Source of the DNA: Christensenellaceae bacterium
GTDB taxonomy: Bacteria > Bacillota > Clostridia > Christensenellales > Borkfalkiaceae
Assembly (NCBI GenBank): GCA_948890655.1
Contig: CAQTYU010000002.1
Coordinates: forward strand, 1 to 64,000
Length of the DNA stretch: 64,000 nt
Direction: 5' to 3'
Part shown: in pieces, positions 24,985 through 33,745 of the stretch
Position numbering within the stretch: position 1 is the stretch's first letter
Layout of the letters: each line of letters begins with the position of its first letter
The notes under the pieces: model-generated
Told to the model about the DNA's origin: nothing
Database searches by the model: none
The model's input: the letters and a program-made list of their open reading frames with translations, nothing else
Made by a program: the position numbers and the translations under genes

Positions 24985-26679
24985 TTGTCATTAGGAATGG
25001 CAATAACCTTTATTTTTTGCATAATTTTAGGCAGGCTTTTATATGTGCAGATTGCGTGGGGGTCAGACCTTGTCGAACTTGCCTGCGACCAGTGGAACAG
25101 AGAAATTCCCGTTGTCGCGGCCAGGGGCGTAATTTCGGACAGAAACGGTACCGTAATTGCGGGCAACCGAACTACATACAGCGTTTTTCTGCGCCCCAAT
25201 GCGGTTGTTAACCCTGAGTATACGGCAACCGTACTAAGCGGGCTTTTCAATCTGGAACCGCAGAACGTTCTCGATAAGATTAACGGCGGAAAAGTTTCCG
25301 AGGTCACGGTTGCAAGACAGGTTGGCAAAGAAGCCGTCGAAAAGCTTGTTTCTTACGACCTTGCAGGGGTCTATTATTCGCGTGACAATACAAGGCAGTA
25401 TACTTATAACGACGCTCTCTGTCAGGTGCTCGGGTTTACGTCGAATGACGGCTCGGGACTCACGGGAATAGAGAAGTATTACGACAATATATTGGGGGGA
25501 ACTAACGGCGAAATTACCTATTCCACCGACATAATAGGCGTCGAAACCGAAAATTCCGTGGTGGTTTACAGACCGGCAAAGGACGGTGACGAGATACGGC
25601 TTACTATCGATATGGATATTCAGCTTGCGGCGGAGAACGCAATGAAAAGCGTTTACGCGTCCAGCGGGGCAAAGTCGGCGTCGTGCGTGGTGCTTAACCC
25701 TCAGAATTTTGATATTCTCGCGCTCGTAAACTATCCGTCTTACGATTTAAACGACGTTCCGCGCGACGATACCGAAACGTTGAACGCTCTGTCAAGGAAT
25801 CTGCTTGTAAGCGACATTTATGAACCCGGCTCGACCTTTAAGGTCGTGACCGCGGCGGCAAATATTGAAGAATATCTGAACGGAAACACAAAAGCGTTTT
25901 CAAATTCCTACGTATTTAACGGCAGCAGAACGAGAACGGTAGACGGCACGAAAATTAAGTGCTGGTCGGACCACTCTAACGGCAAGCACTCCAATCAGAC
26001 GCTTGCGGCGGCGCTAAATAACAGTTGTAACCCATGTTTTACGGATATTGCACTGTCGCTTGGCAGTGAAACTTTCTATAATTATCTTTCGGCTTTCGGC
26101 TTCGGTAACGTGACGGGGCTGGATTTCAACGGCGAAGCTTTGGGTATGCTCGTGCCGCAGACCGCCGTTCGGGATTGCGATTTGGCGCGTATCGGCTTCG
26201 GGCAGACCATTGCGGTTACGGGCGTTCAACTCGCCTGTGCAGTGGCGGCGGCAGTGAACGGCGGGAATTACTACGCTCCGCATTTTCTGAAAAGTGTAGT
26301 TTCCGCAGACGGTAAGACCGTTTCAGAGTACGAGCCCGTATTAAAAAACAAGGTAATAAGCGAAAAGGCTTCGTCTCTTCTTGCCGAAATGTTGGAGGGG
26401 GTCGTTACCGAGGGTAGCGGCACAAAAGCGTTTATAGACGGATACCGTGTCGGCGGCAAGACAGGTACTGCGCAAAAGTACGAAGGCGGGCACGTTGCAC
26501 AGGGCAAGTATGTTTCGTCGTTCTGTGGCTTTTTCCCTGCAAACAATCCCGAATATCTTGCGCTTATCGTTGTTGACGAACCGCAGGGAACCTATTACGG
26601 CAGTGCTGTGGCGGCGCCGGTTGCAAAGGAAATTTTCGAAGATATAATAAAAATTAAAAACATTGAACGGTACGTATAA
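24985..26679 (+). CDS. ftsI: Class B penicillin-binding protein (FtsI/SpoVD type)
   Basis: A septal peptidoglycan transpeptidase. The protein has an N-terminal transmembrane helix, a dimerisation domain (about 40-200, with ARGVISDRNGTVIA), and a transpeptidase domain with STFK (283-286), SCN (346-348) and KTGT (492-495). It has no C-terminal PASTA domain, unlike many SpoVD proteins. The start is doubtful: TTG 24985 follows AAGAGG by only 3 bases and leaves just four residues before the helix. The frame is open upstream to 24904 and encodes a plausible basic tail (KFNRKGF...QKR), but it contains no ATG, GTG or TTG; ATT at 24931 is the only near-start. It follows the structured element at 24742-24920. 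Confidence 0.92.
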   Translation: MSLGMAITFIFCIILGRLLYVQIAWGSDLVELACDQWNREIPVVAARGVISDRNGTVIAGNRTTYSVFLRPNAVVNPEYTATVLSGLFNLEPQNVLDKINGGKVSEVTVARQVGKEAVEKLVSYDLAGVYYSRDNTRQYTYNDALCQVLGFTSNDGSGLTGIEKYYDNILGGTNGEITYSTDIIGVETENSVVVYRPAKDGDEIRLTIDMDIQLAAENAMKSVYASSGAKSASCVVLNPQNFDILALVNYPSYDLNDVPRDDTETLNALSRNLLVSDIYEPGSTFKVVTAAANIEEYLNGNTKAFSNSYVFNGSRTRTVDGTKIKCWSDHSNGKHSNQTLAAALNNSCNPCFTDIALSLGSETFYNYLSAFGFGNVTGLDFNGEALGMLVPQTAVRDCDLARIGFGQTIAVTGVQLACAVAAAVNGGNYYAPHFLKSVVSADGKTVSEYEPVLKNKVISEKASSLLAEMLEGVVTEGSGTKAFIDGYRVGGKTGTAQKYEGGHVAQGKYVSSFCGFFPANNPEYLALIVVDEPQGTYYGSAVAAPVAKEIFEDIIKIKNIERYV

Positions 26680-28118
26680 TGGAACTTAAAGAACTTTTGA
26701 AGCATTTACAAGCGATAGAAATAGTCGGAAACGCCGATATCGAAATAAGCGGGCTTTGCTCAGACAGCCAAAAGGTGCAAAACGGTGATTTGTTCTTCTG
26801 TTTTTCGGGCTTGAAACACGATTCGCACGGTGATATGCCCGAAATAACGGGTCGCAGAGCAGTTGCGGTAGTGTGCGAGAGAAAGCTCGATGCCCCGGTA
26901 ACTCAGATAATAGTAGAAAACGCGCGAGCACAGATGGCGCGTGCGGCGCAAGCCTTTTACGGTTTTGCGGATAAAAAGCTTAAAATTGTTGCTGTCACGG
27001 GCACAAACGGCAAGACGACAATAACCCATATGCTTGCAAGCATATTCCGTTCAAACGGGCATAGTACGGGGGTAATCGGTACTTTGGGCATAAGCTACGG
27101 CGAAAAATTTATTGCCCCCGAGCTTACCACGCCCGACCCGATTTATTTATATTCCGTGCTTGCCGATATGGCGGCGGCGGGGGTAAAGTACGTCTTTATG
27201 GAAGTTTCCGCCCACGCACTTTATTACGACAAAATTCACGGTTTGACTTTCGAGGCGGGCATATTCACCAACTGCACTCAGGACCACCTTGATTTTTTCG
27301 GAGATATGAAAGAATATTCAGACTGCAAAAAGCTTCTTTTTAAGGACGGCAGATGCAAAGCCGCAGTTATAAATTCGGACGATAAACTCGGTATAGAACT
27401 TCTTTCGTCGGTAGACAACGCAGTGAGTTACGGGCTTAAAAATCCTGCGGACGTATTCGCAGTCGACGTAAATGAAAGCCTTGACGGCACAACTTTCGTT
27501 TTGAATCTGTTCGACGAACTCTACGAAATCAAGCTGTGTCTGCCAGCTATACATAACGTATACAACGCAATGGCGGCGGCAGCGTGCGCTAAACTTTTGG
27601 GTATAAAAATCGGCGGTATCGCCAAAGGGTTGTACGGGTTGAAGAGCGTGCCCGGCAGGCTCGAGCGGGTTGCAAAGTACAACGGCGCGGAAATTTTCGT
27701 TGACTTTGCGCACACTCCCGACGGACTTGAAAAGTCGCTTCAATCACTCAAAAAGCTTTGTAAAGGTAAGCTGTACTGTCTTTTCGGTTGCGGCGGCAAC
27801 AGAGATAAAACCAAGCGCCCCTTAATGGGTAAGGTGGTTGCAACCTACGCCGACTTTTGCATTATTACTTCCGATAACCCTAGGTATGAGGACCCTTACG
27901 ATATCATAAGCGAGATAGAAGCGGGCGTGAAGCCTACGGGCAGGAAGTACGTGACCGTTTCAGAAAGAGAGGTTGCGACGGAGTACGCAATAAGACTTCT
28001 GGAGCCAGGCGATATTCTTCTTGTCGCGGGTAAAGGCGGTGAGCAGTATCAGGAGATTATGGGTATAAAACACAGTTACAATGACAATACAGTTATAAAA
28101 AACATAATCGGCGGTTAA
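26679..28118 (+). CDS. murE: UDP-MurNAc-L-Ala-D-Glu:meso-diaminopimelate ligase
   Basis: MurE adds the third stem-peptide residue to the peptidoglycan precursor. The 479-residue protein has the ATP site TGTNGKTT (about 107-114), the Mur central and C-terminal domains, and the specificity motif DNPR (in ITSDNPRYEDP, about residues 405-408), which indicates meso-diaminopimelate rather than lysine. Its ATG shares one base with the ftsI stop. mraY follows directly; murF, normally next, is missing. Confidence 0.95.
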   Translation: MELKELLKHLQAIEIVGNADIEISGLCSDSQKVQNGDLFFCFSGLKHDSHGDMPEITGRRAVAVVCERKLDAPVTQIIVENARAQMARAAQAFYGFADKKLKIVAVTGTNGKTTITHMLASIFRSNGHSTGVIGTLGISYGEKFIAPELTTPDPIYLYSVLADMAAAGVKYVFMEVSAHALYYDKIHGLTFEAGIFTNCTQDHLDFFGDMKEYSDCKKLLFKDGRCKAAVINSDDKLGIELLSSVDNAVSYGLKNPADVFAVDVNESLDGTTFVLNLFDELYEIKLCLPAIHNVYNAMAAAACAKLLGIKIGGIAKGLYGLKSVPGRLERVAKYNGAEIFVDFAHTPDGLEKSLQSLKKLCKGKLYCLFGCGGNRDKTKRPLMGKVVATYADFCIITSDNPRYEDPYDIISEIEAGVKPTGRKYVTVSEREVATEYAIRLLEPGDILLVAGKGGEQYQEIMGIKHSYNDNTVIKNIIGG

Positions 28119-29060
28119 ATGAAAGGCATATTTATTGCAATAATCTCCGCGTTCCTCGCTTCAGGGGCGCTTTTGATGCTCGTTTTGCCCCTTTTAAGGC
28201 GGCTGAAAGCGGGGCAGTATATTTTGGGCTATGTAAAAGAACATAAAGACAAGGGCGGCACGCCGACAATGGGCGGGCTAGCCTTTGTTTGCGCTATCGT
28301 CATTGTCGGATTCTGTACGCTCGGTTTCGGCGGCGGCGAGGCGAACTTAACGCTTGCGATAACCGCAAGTTTTATGGTCGTAGGCTTTCTTGACGATTTT
28401 ATCAAAATTTATCACAAAAAAAACGAAGGGCTTAAACCATATCAGAAAATAATCTTTCAGGTTGCAATCGCAACGGTTGCCGCGCTTTATTGCTATTTTA
28501 ACGCTATCACCGAAATCAATATCCCGTTCACGAGTATCTCCGTCAATATCGATTGGGGAGTTATTCCGCTGGTCATTTTCATTTTTACGGCGACGGTGAA
28601 CTGCGTGAACCTGACGGACGGACTCGACGGTCTTGCAGGGGGGACAAGCGCGGCGTATCTCGGCGTAATGGGAATTATGCTCGCAATGAAAGATACTTAT
28701 TTTTCGGTGCTATGTTTTATCGGAGTGGGTGCGCTTGCGGCTTTCCTTGTTTTCAACGTGAACAAAGCCGCCATATTTATGGGCGACACGGGCTCGCTTG
28801 CCCTCGGCGGGTTCATTTCCTGCATTTCTGTGTTTTCGGGAAACTCTCTTTATATTCCCATTATCGGAATAATGTTCGTAATTTCGGGAATATCCGTTAT
28901 CGTACAAGTCATATATTATAAACGGACAAGGAAGAGAGTGTTTTTGATGGCACCCCTGCATCACCATTTCCAGATGAAAGGGTACACGGAGTGTAAAATC
29001 ACTTATTGCTATTTCGCGCTCACCGCCTTCGTCGGAATAATTTGTTTGATATTTTGGTGA
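28119..29060 (+). CDS. mraY: Phospho-N-acetylmuramoyl-pentapeptide transferase
   Basis: MraY transfers phospho-MurNAc-pentapeptide to undecaprenyl phosphate, giving lipid I. The 313-residue protein has about ten helices, the loop GTPTMGGL (about 48-55), the catalytic region NLTDGLDGLA (about 167-176), FMGDTGSLALGG, and the late APLHHHFQMKG motif. It starts at the base after the murE stop, so translation is coupled. Confidence 0.96.
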   Translation: MKGIFIAIISAFLASGALLMLVLPLLRRLKAGQYILGYVKEHKDKGGTPTMGGLAFVCAIVIVGFCTLGFGGGEANLTLAITASFMVVGFLDDFIKIYHKKNEGLKPYQKIIFQVAIATVAALYCYFNAITEINIPFTSISVNIDWGVIPLVIFIFTATVNCVNLTDGLDGLAGGTSAAYLGVMGIMLAMKDTYFSVLCFIGVGALAAFLVFNVNKAAIFMGDTGSLALGGFISCISVFSGNSLYIPIIGIMFVISGISVIVQVIYYKRTRKRVFLMAPLHHHFQMKGYTECKITYCYFALTAFVGIICLIFW

Positions 29061-29066
29061 GGTTGT

Positions 29067-30416
29067 ATGTATTTTAAAAGTCAGAAATTTTTCGTAGCGG
29101 GTATGTCGGTTTCGGGTGAAAGCAGCGCCCGCTTTTTGCTTGAACGGGGTGCGGACGTCTATATATACGACGACGTTGTAAGCGACAAAGTACAAGCCGT
29201 AATGACCGAACTTGCGGCGCTCGGCGCGCACGTTGTGACGGTGGACACGCTTGATGTCGCAACTCACAAGTGCGATATCTTGGTTTTGTCGCCGGGGATT
29301 CCCATAGACCACGCACTGCCTGTTGCGTTCAGGAAACAGGGGAAGACGATAATCGGTGAAGAAGAGCTTGCCGCAACGTACCTCCGTGCGACGGCAGTTG
29401 CCGTTACCGGCACGAACGGCAAGACCACGACCGTGACGATGCTTAACGAGGTTTTAAGCGCCGCAGGCTACAACAGCGTTGCCTGCGGAAACAACGGGCA
29501 CCCGCTTATCGAAGAAGTGGAAAATCTCACTTTCAACGACTACGCGGTAATTGAAATTTCCTCTTTTCAGCTTGAAACCTTGTCCAGCCTGCGCCCGCAT
29601 ATCGCCGTCGTAACCAATGTTACGGAGGATCACCTCAACAGGCACTACAATATGGACAACTACATATTTTTAAAATCTAAGATTTTAAAGAACCTTAAAG
29701 AAAGCGAGTTCGCGGTATTGAACTACGACGACCCCGTTGTGAGGGGGTTCGCCCAAAAGACCAAGGCAAAGGTCGTTTATTTTTCAATGCAGTCCCGCGT
29801 GAACGGCGCGTATTACGAGAACGGCAGCGTCTATTTTAACGGTGAAAAATACTTTGACGTGACTGAACTGACGATAAACGGAGTACATAACGCATACAAC
29901 GCTCTTGCCTGCGTTGCGGTTGCGGGAATTCTGGGGCTTGACAAAAGGGCGACCGCGCAGGCTATATGCGCCTTCAAGGGGGTTAAGCACCGCATTCAGG
30001 TCGTCAGGGAAGTCAACGGAGTAACCTATATCGACGACAGCAAGGGCACGAACGTAGACGCGGCGTTGAAAGCGGCGCTGTCTATGGCGAACCCGACGAT
30101 AATTCTTCTCGGAGGGAAAGATAAAGGCGACGACTATCTGCCGCTTTTCGAAGGTCTTGCCGCAACGCCCGTCGTTCACGCGATAATTTACGGTGAAAAC
30201 AGGTTTAAAATGCTCAACGCGGCTATAAAGGCGGGTTTCGTCGGCTTCTCGCTGTGTTCTGAGTTTAACACTGCGGTAAAGATTGCGCAGTTTATAGCAA
30301 AGCCCGGGCAGTGCGTTCTTTTAAGCCCCGCAAGTTCAAGCTTCGACAGCTTCCTCAACTACGAAGAGCGCGGCGATGCGTTCAGGGAGATAGTGGAAAA
30401 GATAAATGAAATCTGA
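29067..30416 (+). CDS. murD: UDP-MurNAc-L-alanine--D-glutamate ligase
   Basis: MurD adds D-glutamate (made by MurI at 21778) to UDP-MurNAc-Ala. The 449-residue protein has the N-terminal nucleotide-binding domain (GMSVSGESSARFL), ATP loop TGTNGKTT (about 113-120), and the C-terminal SSFDSFLNYEERGD motif typical of MurD. It follows mraY after 6 bases and overlaps ftsW by 11 bases. Confidence 0.96.
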   Translation: MYFKSQKFFVAGMSVSGESSARFLLERGADVYIYDDVVSDKVQAVMTELAALGAHVVTVDTLDVATHKCDILVLSPGIPIDHALPVAFRKQGKTIIGEEELAATYLRATAVAVTGTNGKTTTVTMLNEVLSAAGYNSVACGNNGHPLIEEVENLTFNDYAVIEISSFQLETLSSLRPHIAVVTNVTEDHLNRHYNMDNYIFLKSKILKNLKESEFAVLNYDDPVVRGFAQKTKAKVVYFSMQSRVNGAYYENGSVYFNGEKYFDVTELTINGVHNAYNALACVAVAGILGLDKRATAQAICAFKGVKHRIQVVREVNGVTYIDDSKGTNVDAALKAALSMANPTIILLGGKDKGDDYLPLFEGLAATPVVHAIIYGENRFKMLNAAIKAGFVGFSLCSEFNTAVKIAQFIAKPGQCVLLSPASSSFDSFLNYEERGDAFREIVEKINEI

Positions 30417-31554
30417 TGTCGGTAAAAAGGAGCTGTTAAAAACTCCGTACAAGACTAAAAAAACTACGAAAGCGGGCGACGTCCCGCTTTTAATTTGCGT
30501 AGTTTTTATGGCGTGTTTCGGCTGTCTTATGATTTATTCGGCAAGCTCGTACACGGCTACGGTTCAGTACGGCGATAGCCTCTATTTCGTCAAAAAGCAG
30601 TTAATCGGCGTGGTTTTGGGCGCGGCGGCAATGGTCGGGACGTGCTTTCTACCCTATAAAAAGCTGATAAAACTAAAATTCCCCGCAGTTATAATTGCGG
30701 TCGTTTTGCTCGCGCTTGTTTTTGTGCCGGGCGTCGGCATAACCAACTACGGTGCAACGCGCTGGATAGGTTTCGGTGGGGTCACTATTCAACCGTCTGA
30801 GATAGCAAAGTATGCTTACGCGCTTTTTTCTGCCGCATACTTTGCCAAGAACTACGAAAAAGTAAAGACGGTGAAAGGAGTTTTGCCCGTCCTCGGCGTC
30901 GGAATAATGTTCTGCCTGCTCATAATTATCGAGCCTAATATGTCCATAACTATGTGCGTCGGGCTTTTAATGCTGGGTATAATCTTTTTAAGTGGCACCA
31001 ACTTAAAAACTTTCCTCATAATACTGATACCATTCGTAATAGCGGTGCCCGTACTCATAATTTTAGAACCTTACCGTCTGCAACGTCTTAGTGCCTTTCT
31101 GGACCCTTGGGCTTCGCCTAAGGACGAGGGTTATCAGCTTATCCAGTCGCTGTACGCACTCGGCAATGGCGGACTTTTCGGAAAGGGGCTTTTCAATTCC
31201 ACGCAAAAATACAGGTTTCTGCCGTTCGCGGAAAGCGACTTTATTCTTGCGATAATGGGCGAAGAGCTCGGTTTTTTCGGGCTTACGCTTTTCTTTCTAG
31301 TATGCGGGTTCATAATTTACAGGGGCTTCAAAATCGCACGGAATTGTAAAGACCGTTTCGGCTTTCTGCTTGCAGCGGGCGTAACGTTGGTGTACGGAAT
31401 ACAGGTGGCCATCAACGCGCTTGTCGTTACCGGCACGATTCCCCCGACAGGCTTACCCTTGCCGCTTATCAGCAGCGGAAACACTTCGCTTATTATAACT
31501 ATGGCTTCAATGGGGGTTCTGTATAATATTTCTAAAGTTAACAACGACGGCTGA
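30406..31554 (+). CDS. ftsW: SEDS-family peptidoglycan polymerase FtsW/SpoVE
   Basis: FtsW polymerises glycan strands at the septum together with the class B PBP. The 382-residue protein has about ten helices, the SEDS motif region YGATRWIGFGGVTIQPSE (about 107-124), and the C-terminal signature TGLPLPLISSGNTS. A basic cytoplasmic tail of about 25 residues precedes the first helix. Its stop codon lies in the 5' arm of a stem that hides the murA ribosome site. Confidence 0.95.
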   Translation: MKSDVGKKELLKTPYKTKKTTKAGDVPLLICVVFMACFGCLMIYSASSYTATVQYGDSLYFVKKQLIGVVLGAAAMVGTCFLPYKKLIKLKFPAVIIAVVLLALVFVPGVGITNYGATRWIGFGGVTIQPSEIAKYAYALFSAAYFAKNYEKVKTVKGVLPVLGVGIMFCLLIIIEPNMSITMCVGLLMLGIIFLSGTNLKTFLIILIPFVIAVPVLIILEPYRLQRLSAFLDPWASPKDEGYQLIQSLYALGNGGLFGKGLFNSTQKYRFLPFAESDFILAIMGEELGFFGLTLFFLVCGFIIYRGFKIARNCKDRFGFLLAAGVTLVYGIQVAINALVVTGTIPPTGLPLPLISSGNTSLIITMASMGVLYNISKVNNDG

Positions 31555-31630
31555 CTCCGACATATTATGAAGTAGGGCAACGAGGAAATTTAAGAGAATT
31601 ACCGTTGCCTATATTTACTATTCGGAGTCA
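31552..31630 (+). promoter_or_regulatory. RNA stem sequestering the murA ribosome-binding site
   Basis: TGACTCCGA (31552-31560, starting with the ftsW stop TGA) pairs with TCGGAGTCA (31622-31630), which contains the murA ribosome site CGGAG. An inner stem GGCAACG (31576-31582) pairs with CGTTGCC (31603-31609). This fills the whole ftsW-murA gap, so murA translation may depend on ribosomes reaching the end of ftsW. Confidence 0.6.
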
Positions 31631-31632
31631 AT

Positions 31633-32889
31633 ATGGAAAAATACATAATTAACGGAGGAAACAAGCTATACGGCAGTGTCGAAGTTCAGACTGCAAAGAA
31701 TTCCGTACTGCCTATACTTGCCGCAACGGTCCTGACGGACGATAAAGTAAAAATTTTCAACGTTCCGAACATCACCGACGCGAAGAATATGGTCAAAATT
31801 CTTTCAGGGCTCGGTTGCCGCGTGGCTTTCGAGGGGAACGACCTGGTTGTGGACGGCTCTTTTGCCGAAAAGGACGAAATTCCGCGCGCGCTTGCGCACG
31901 AATTGCGCTCGTCTGTGTTTCTTCTGGGTTCGATAATCTCGCGTTTCCGCACTGCGAAAATCGCCTACCCCGGCGGTTGCGACATTGGGCTTCGTCCCGT
32001 CGATTTGCACTTAACGGGTTTGAAGCGGCTGGGCGTTAACATAAAGGAAGAGAATGGGTACATAATTTGCGAGTGCGATAAACTGCACGGTGACGAAATA
32101 ATGCTTGACTGTCCTAGTGTGGGCGCGACGGAAAATATTATGCTAGCCGCCGCAAAGGCGGAGGGAACTACGCTTATAAAAAATGCCGCAAGGGAACCTG
32201 AGATAGAGGACTTGCAGCGTTTTTTAAATTGTATGGGCGCCAAGGTGCGCGGTGCAGGTACGGGAACTATAATAATCGAAGGCGTAAAGGCTTTGCACGG
32301 TTGCGATTTTCAGCCTATTCCCGACAGAATAGAAGCCGGCACGTTTCTTATTGCCGCGGCGATGTGCGGCGGCGAGATAGAGTTAAGAAACGCTTGCGCT
32401 GAAAATATCAGTTCACTTTTACATAAACTTAGGGAAAACGGTTGCAAAATCCGCCTGAATAATGATAAAATAATTTTGGAAAATCACAGAAGATTAACTT
32501 CCGTGAAAAGCGTCGAAACTCAGCCCTACCCCGGTTTTCCCACCGACTTACAGGCGCAGATTACCGCACTTTGCTGTATCTGTCGCGGGCAGTCCATAAT
32601 AACCGAAAACCTATTTGAAACACGCTTTAAGCATGTTCCCGAATTAAGAAAGATGGGTGCGGATATTACGGTTATAAACCGTAACGCGTTCGTTCGCGGA
32701 GTGGAAAAATTCACGGGCGCGACGGTTGTCGCACATGACCTGCGTGGTGGTGCGGCGCTGGTTACAGCGGGGCTTGCCGCAGAAGGCAGAAGCGAAGTTC
32801 TGGATATTTCCCATATAGACAGGGGGTACGGCTCTTTCGAATATAAACTTCGCTCTATTGGCGGAGACATCGTAAGGGTGTCGGTATAG
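31633..32889 (+). CDS. murA: UDP-N-acetylglucosamine 1-carboxyvinyltransferase
   Basis: MurA performs the first committed step of peptidoglycan synthesis, adding enolpyruvate to UDP-GlcNAc. The 418-residue protein has the EPSP-synthase-like double domain and the opening NGGNKLYGSVEVQTAKNSVLP with the conserved Lys. The active-site loop normally carrying Cys115 (fosfomycin target) corresponds to YPGGCDIGLRPVDLHLTG (about 112-129), which retains the Cys. In most dcw clusters murG occupies the position after ftsW; here murA does. Its ribosome site is held in a stem at 31552-31630. Confidence 0.96.
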   Translation: MEKYIINGGNKLYGSVEVQTAKNSVLPILAATVLTDDKVKIFNVPNITDAKNMVKILSGLGCRVAFEGNDLVVDGSFAEKDEIPRALAHELRSSVFLLGSIISRFRTAKIAYPGGCDIGLRPVDLHLTGLKRLGVNIKEENGYIICECDKLHGDEIMLDCPSVGATENIMLAAAKAEGTTLIKNAAREPEIEDLQRFLNCMGAKVRGAGTGTIIIEGVKALHGCDFQPIPDRIEAGTFLIAAAMCGGEIELRNACAENISSLLHKLRENGCKIRLNNDKIILENHRRLTSVKSVETQPYPGFPTDLQAQITALCCICRGQSIITENLFETRFKHVPELRKMGADITVINRNAFVRGVEKFTGATVVAHDLRGGAALVTAGLAAEGRSEVLDISHIDRGYGSFEYKLRSIGGDIVRVSV

Positions 32890-32893
32890 GTTT

Positions 32894-33649
32894 ATGAAAC
32901 ACTTAAGAAAAATCGCTACGCTTATTATAGCCGTAATTATGGTTGCGGCAATCGCCGTCGGAATAGGGGTTATATATGCGGTACGCAACGTCAACGTTAC
33001 CTTTTTGAGTTATGCCGACGATAACGCTGAAACGAAAATATTAACCGTAAAGGAAAGCGTGCTTTCAAACTGCCGTGGCAGGCTTATTTCTTCGATCAGC
33101 GAAGAGGACGTTTCTTCCGTACTTGCGGACGACTGTTTTCTGGAAAGCTTCGAAAAGGTTCTGCCTTGCACGATTAATATTACCGTTCAGCAAAGACGGG
33201 AAGTTTTCACTGTCTTTGACGGGGAAACTTATTCGACTTACGACGACGTTGGCAAGTTTATGCGCACGGCCGAAAAGAACGAAAATTCTTATGACGGCGC
33301 GCCTAATCTTATAATTACCGGCACCGACGGCGACAACGATATAAAGACGGTCGCGGCGGTCTGCGCGATTTTTAAAAGTGAAGAAAACTTCGGTTCCCTG
33401 CGCGCGGCGGTCAAACAGGTTGAGCTGTACAAATCTCAAACTACAATCACGACCGACAGCGACAGGCTGACTTTCCGTTTGTGGAGCGGGCTTTCGATAG
33501 AGATACGCGACTTCACGCAACACACTGCCGAAAAAATCAAAAAAGCCTTTAAGCTTTTCGATAGGCTCGAACCCGAGCAGACGTTGCGCGGGCGCATATA
33601 CTGTCTTGCGGACGTTAATGCCGAAGCGACTTACAATCCCAATGCCTGA
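32894..33649 (+). CDS. ftsQ: FtsQ/DivIB-like division protein
   Basis: A 251-residue bitopic membrane protein: short basic tail, one transmembrane helix (about 10-30), then an extracellular part beginning with a POTRA-like segment (VRNVNVTFLSY...TVKESVLSNCRGRLI) and a beta domain. Position after murA and before ftsA, and topology, fit DivIB/FtsQ, which couples FtsL/DivIC to the septal synthases. Sequence identity to known family members appears low. A strong terminator follows, separating it from ftsA. Confidence 0.8.
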   Translation: MKHLRKIATLIIAVIMVAAIAVGIGVIYAVRNVNVTFLSYADDNAETKILTVKESVLSNCRGRLISSISEEDVSSVLADDCFLESFEKVLPCTINITVQQRREVFTVFDGETYSTYDDVGKFMRTAEKNENSYDGAPNLIITGTDGDNDIKTVAAVCAIFKSEENFGSLRAAVKQVELYKSQTTITTDSDRLTFRLWSGLSIEIRDFTQHTAEKIKKAFKLFDRLEPEQTLRGRIYCLADVNAEATYNPNA

Positions 33650-33658
33650 AAGGAATTT

Positions 33659-33687
33659 AAAAAGCGGTGCGCGCACCGCTTTTTTTG
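33659..33687 (+). terminator. Terminator between ftsQ and ftsA
   Basis: A palindromic GC stem (AAAGCGGTG-CGCG-CACCGCTTT) followed by T7. It ends the mraZ-to-ftsQ transcript, so ftsAZ is a separate unit. Confidence 0.9.
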
Positions 33688-33696
33688 TTAATTCTG

Positions 33697-33738
33697 TTGA
33701 CTTTTTAATGGGGCTATTATATAATTAATTATATAATA
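33697..33738 (+). promoter_or_regulatory. ftsAZ promoter with a perfect 24-bp palindrome
   Basis: TTGACT (33697-33702), 17-base spacer, TATAAT (33720-33725). A perfect AT-only palindrome spans 33715-33738 and covers the -10 and the start region, a likely site for a dimeric repressor, although AT-rich DNA can form such symmetry by chance. Confidence 0.6.
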
Positions 33739-33745
33739 TAGTAAA

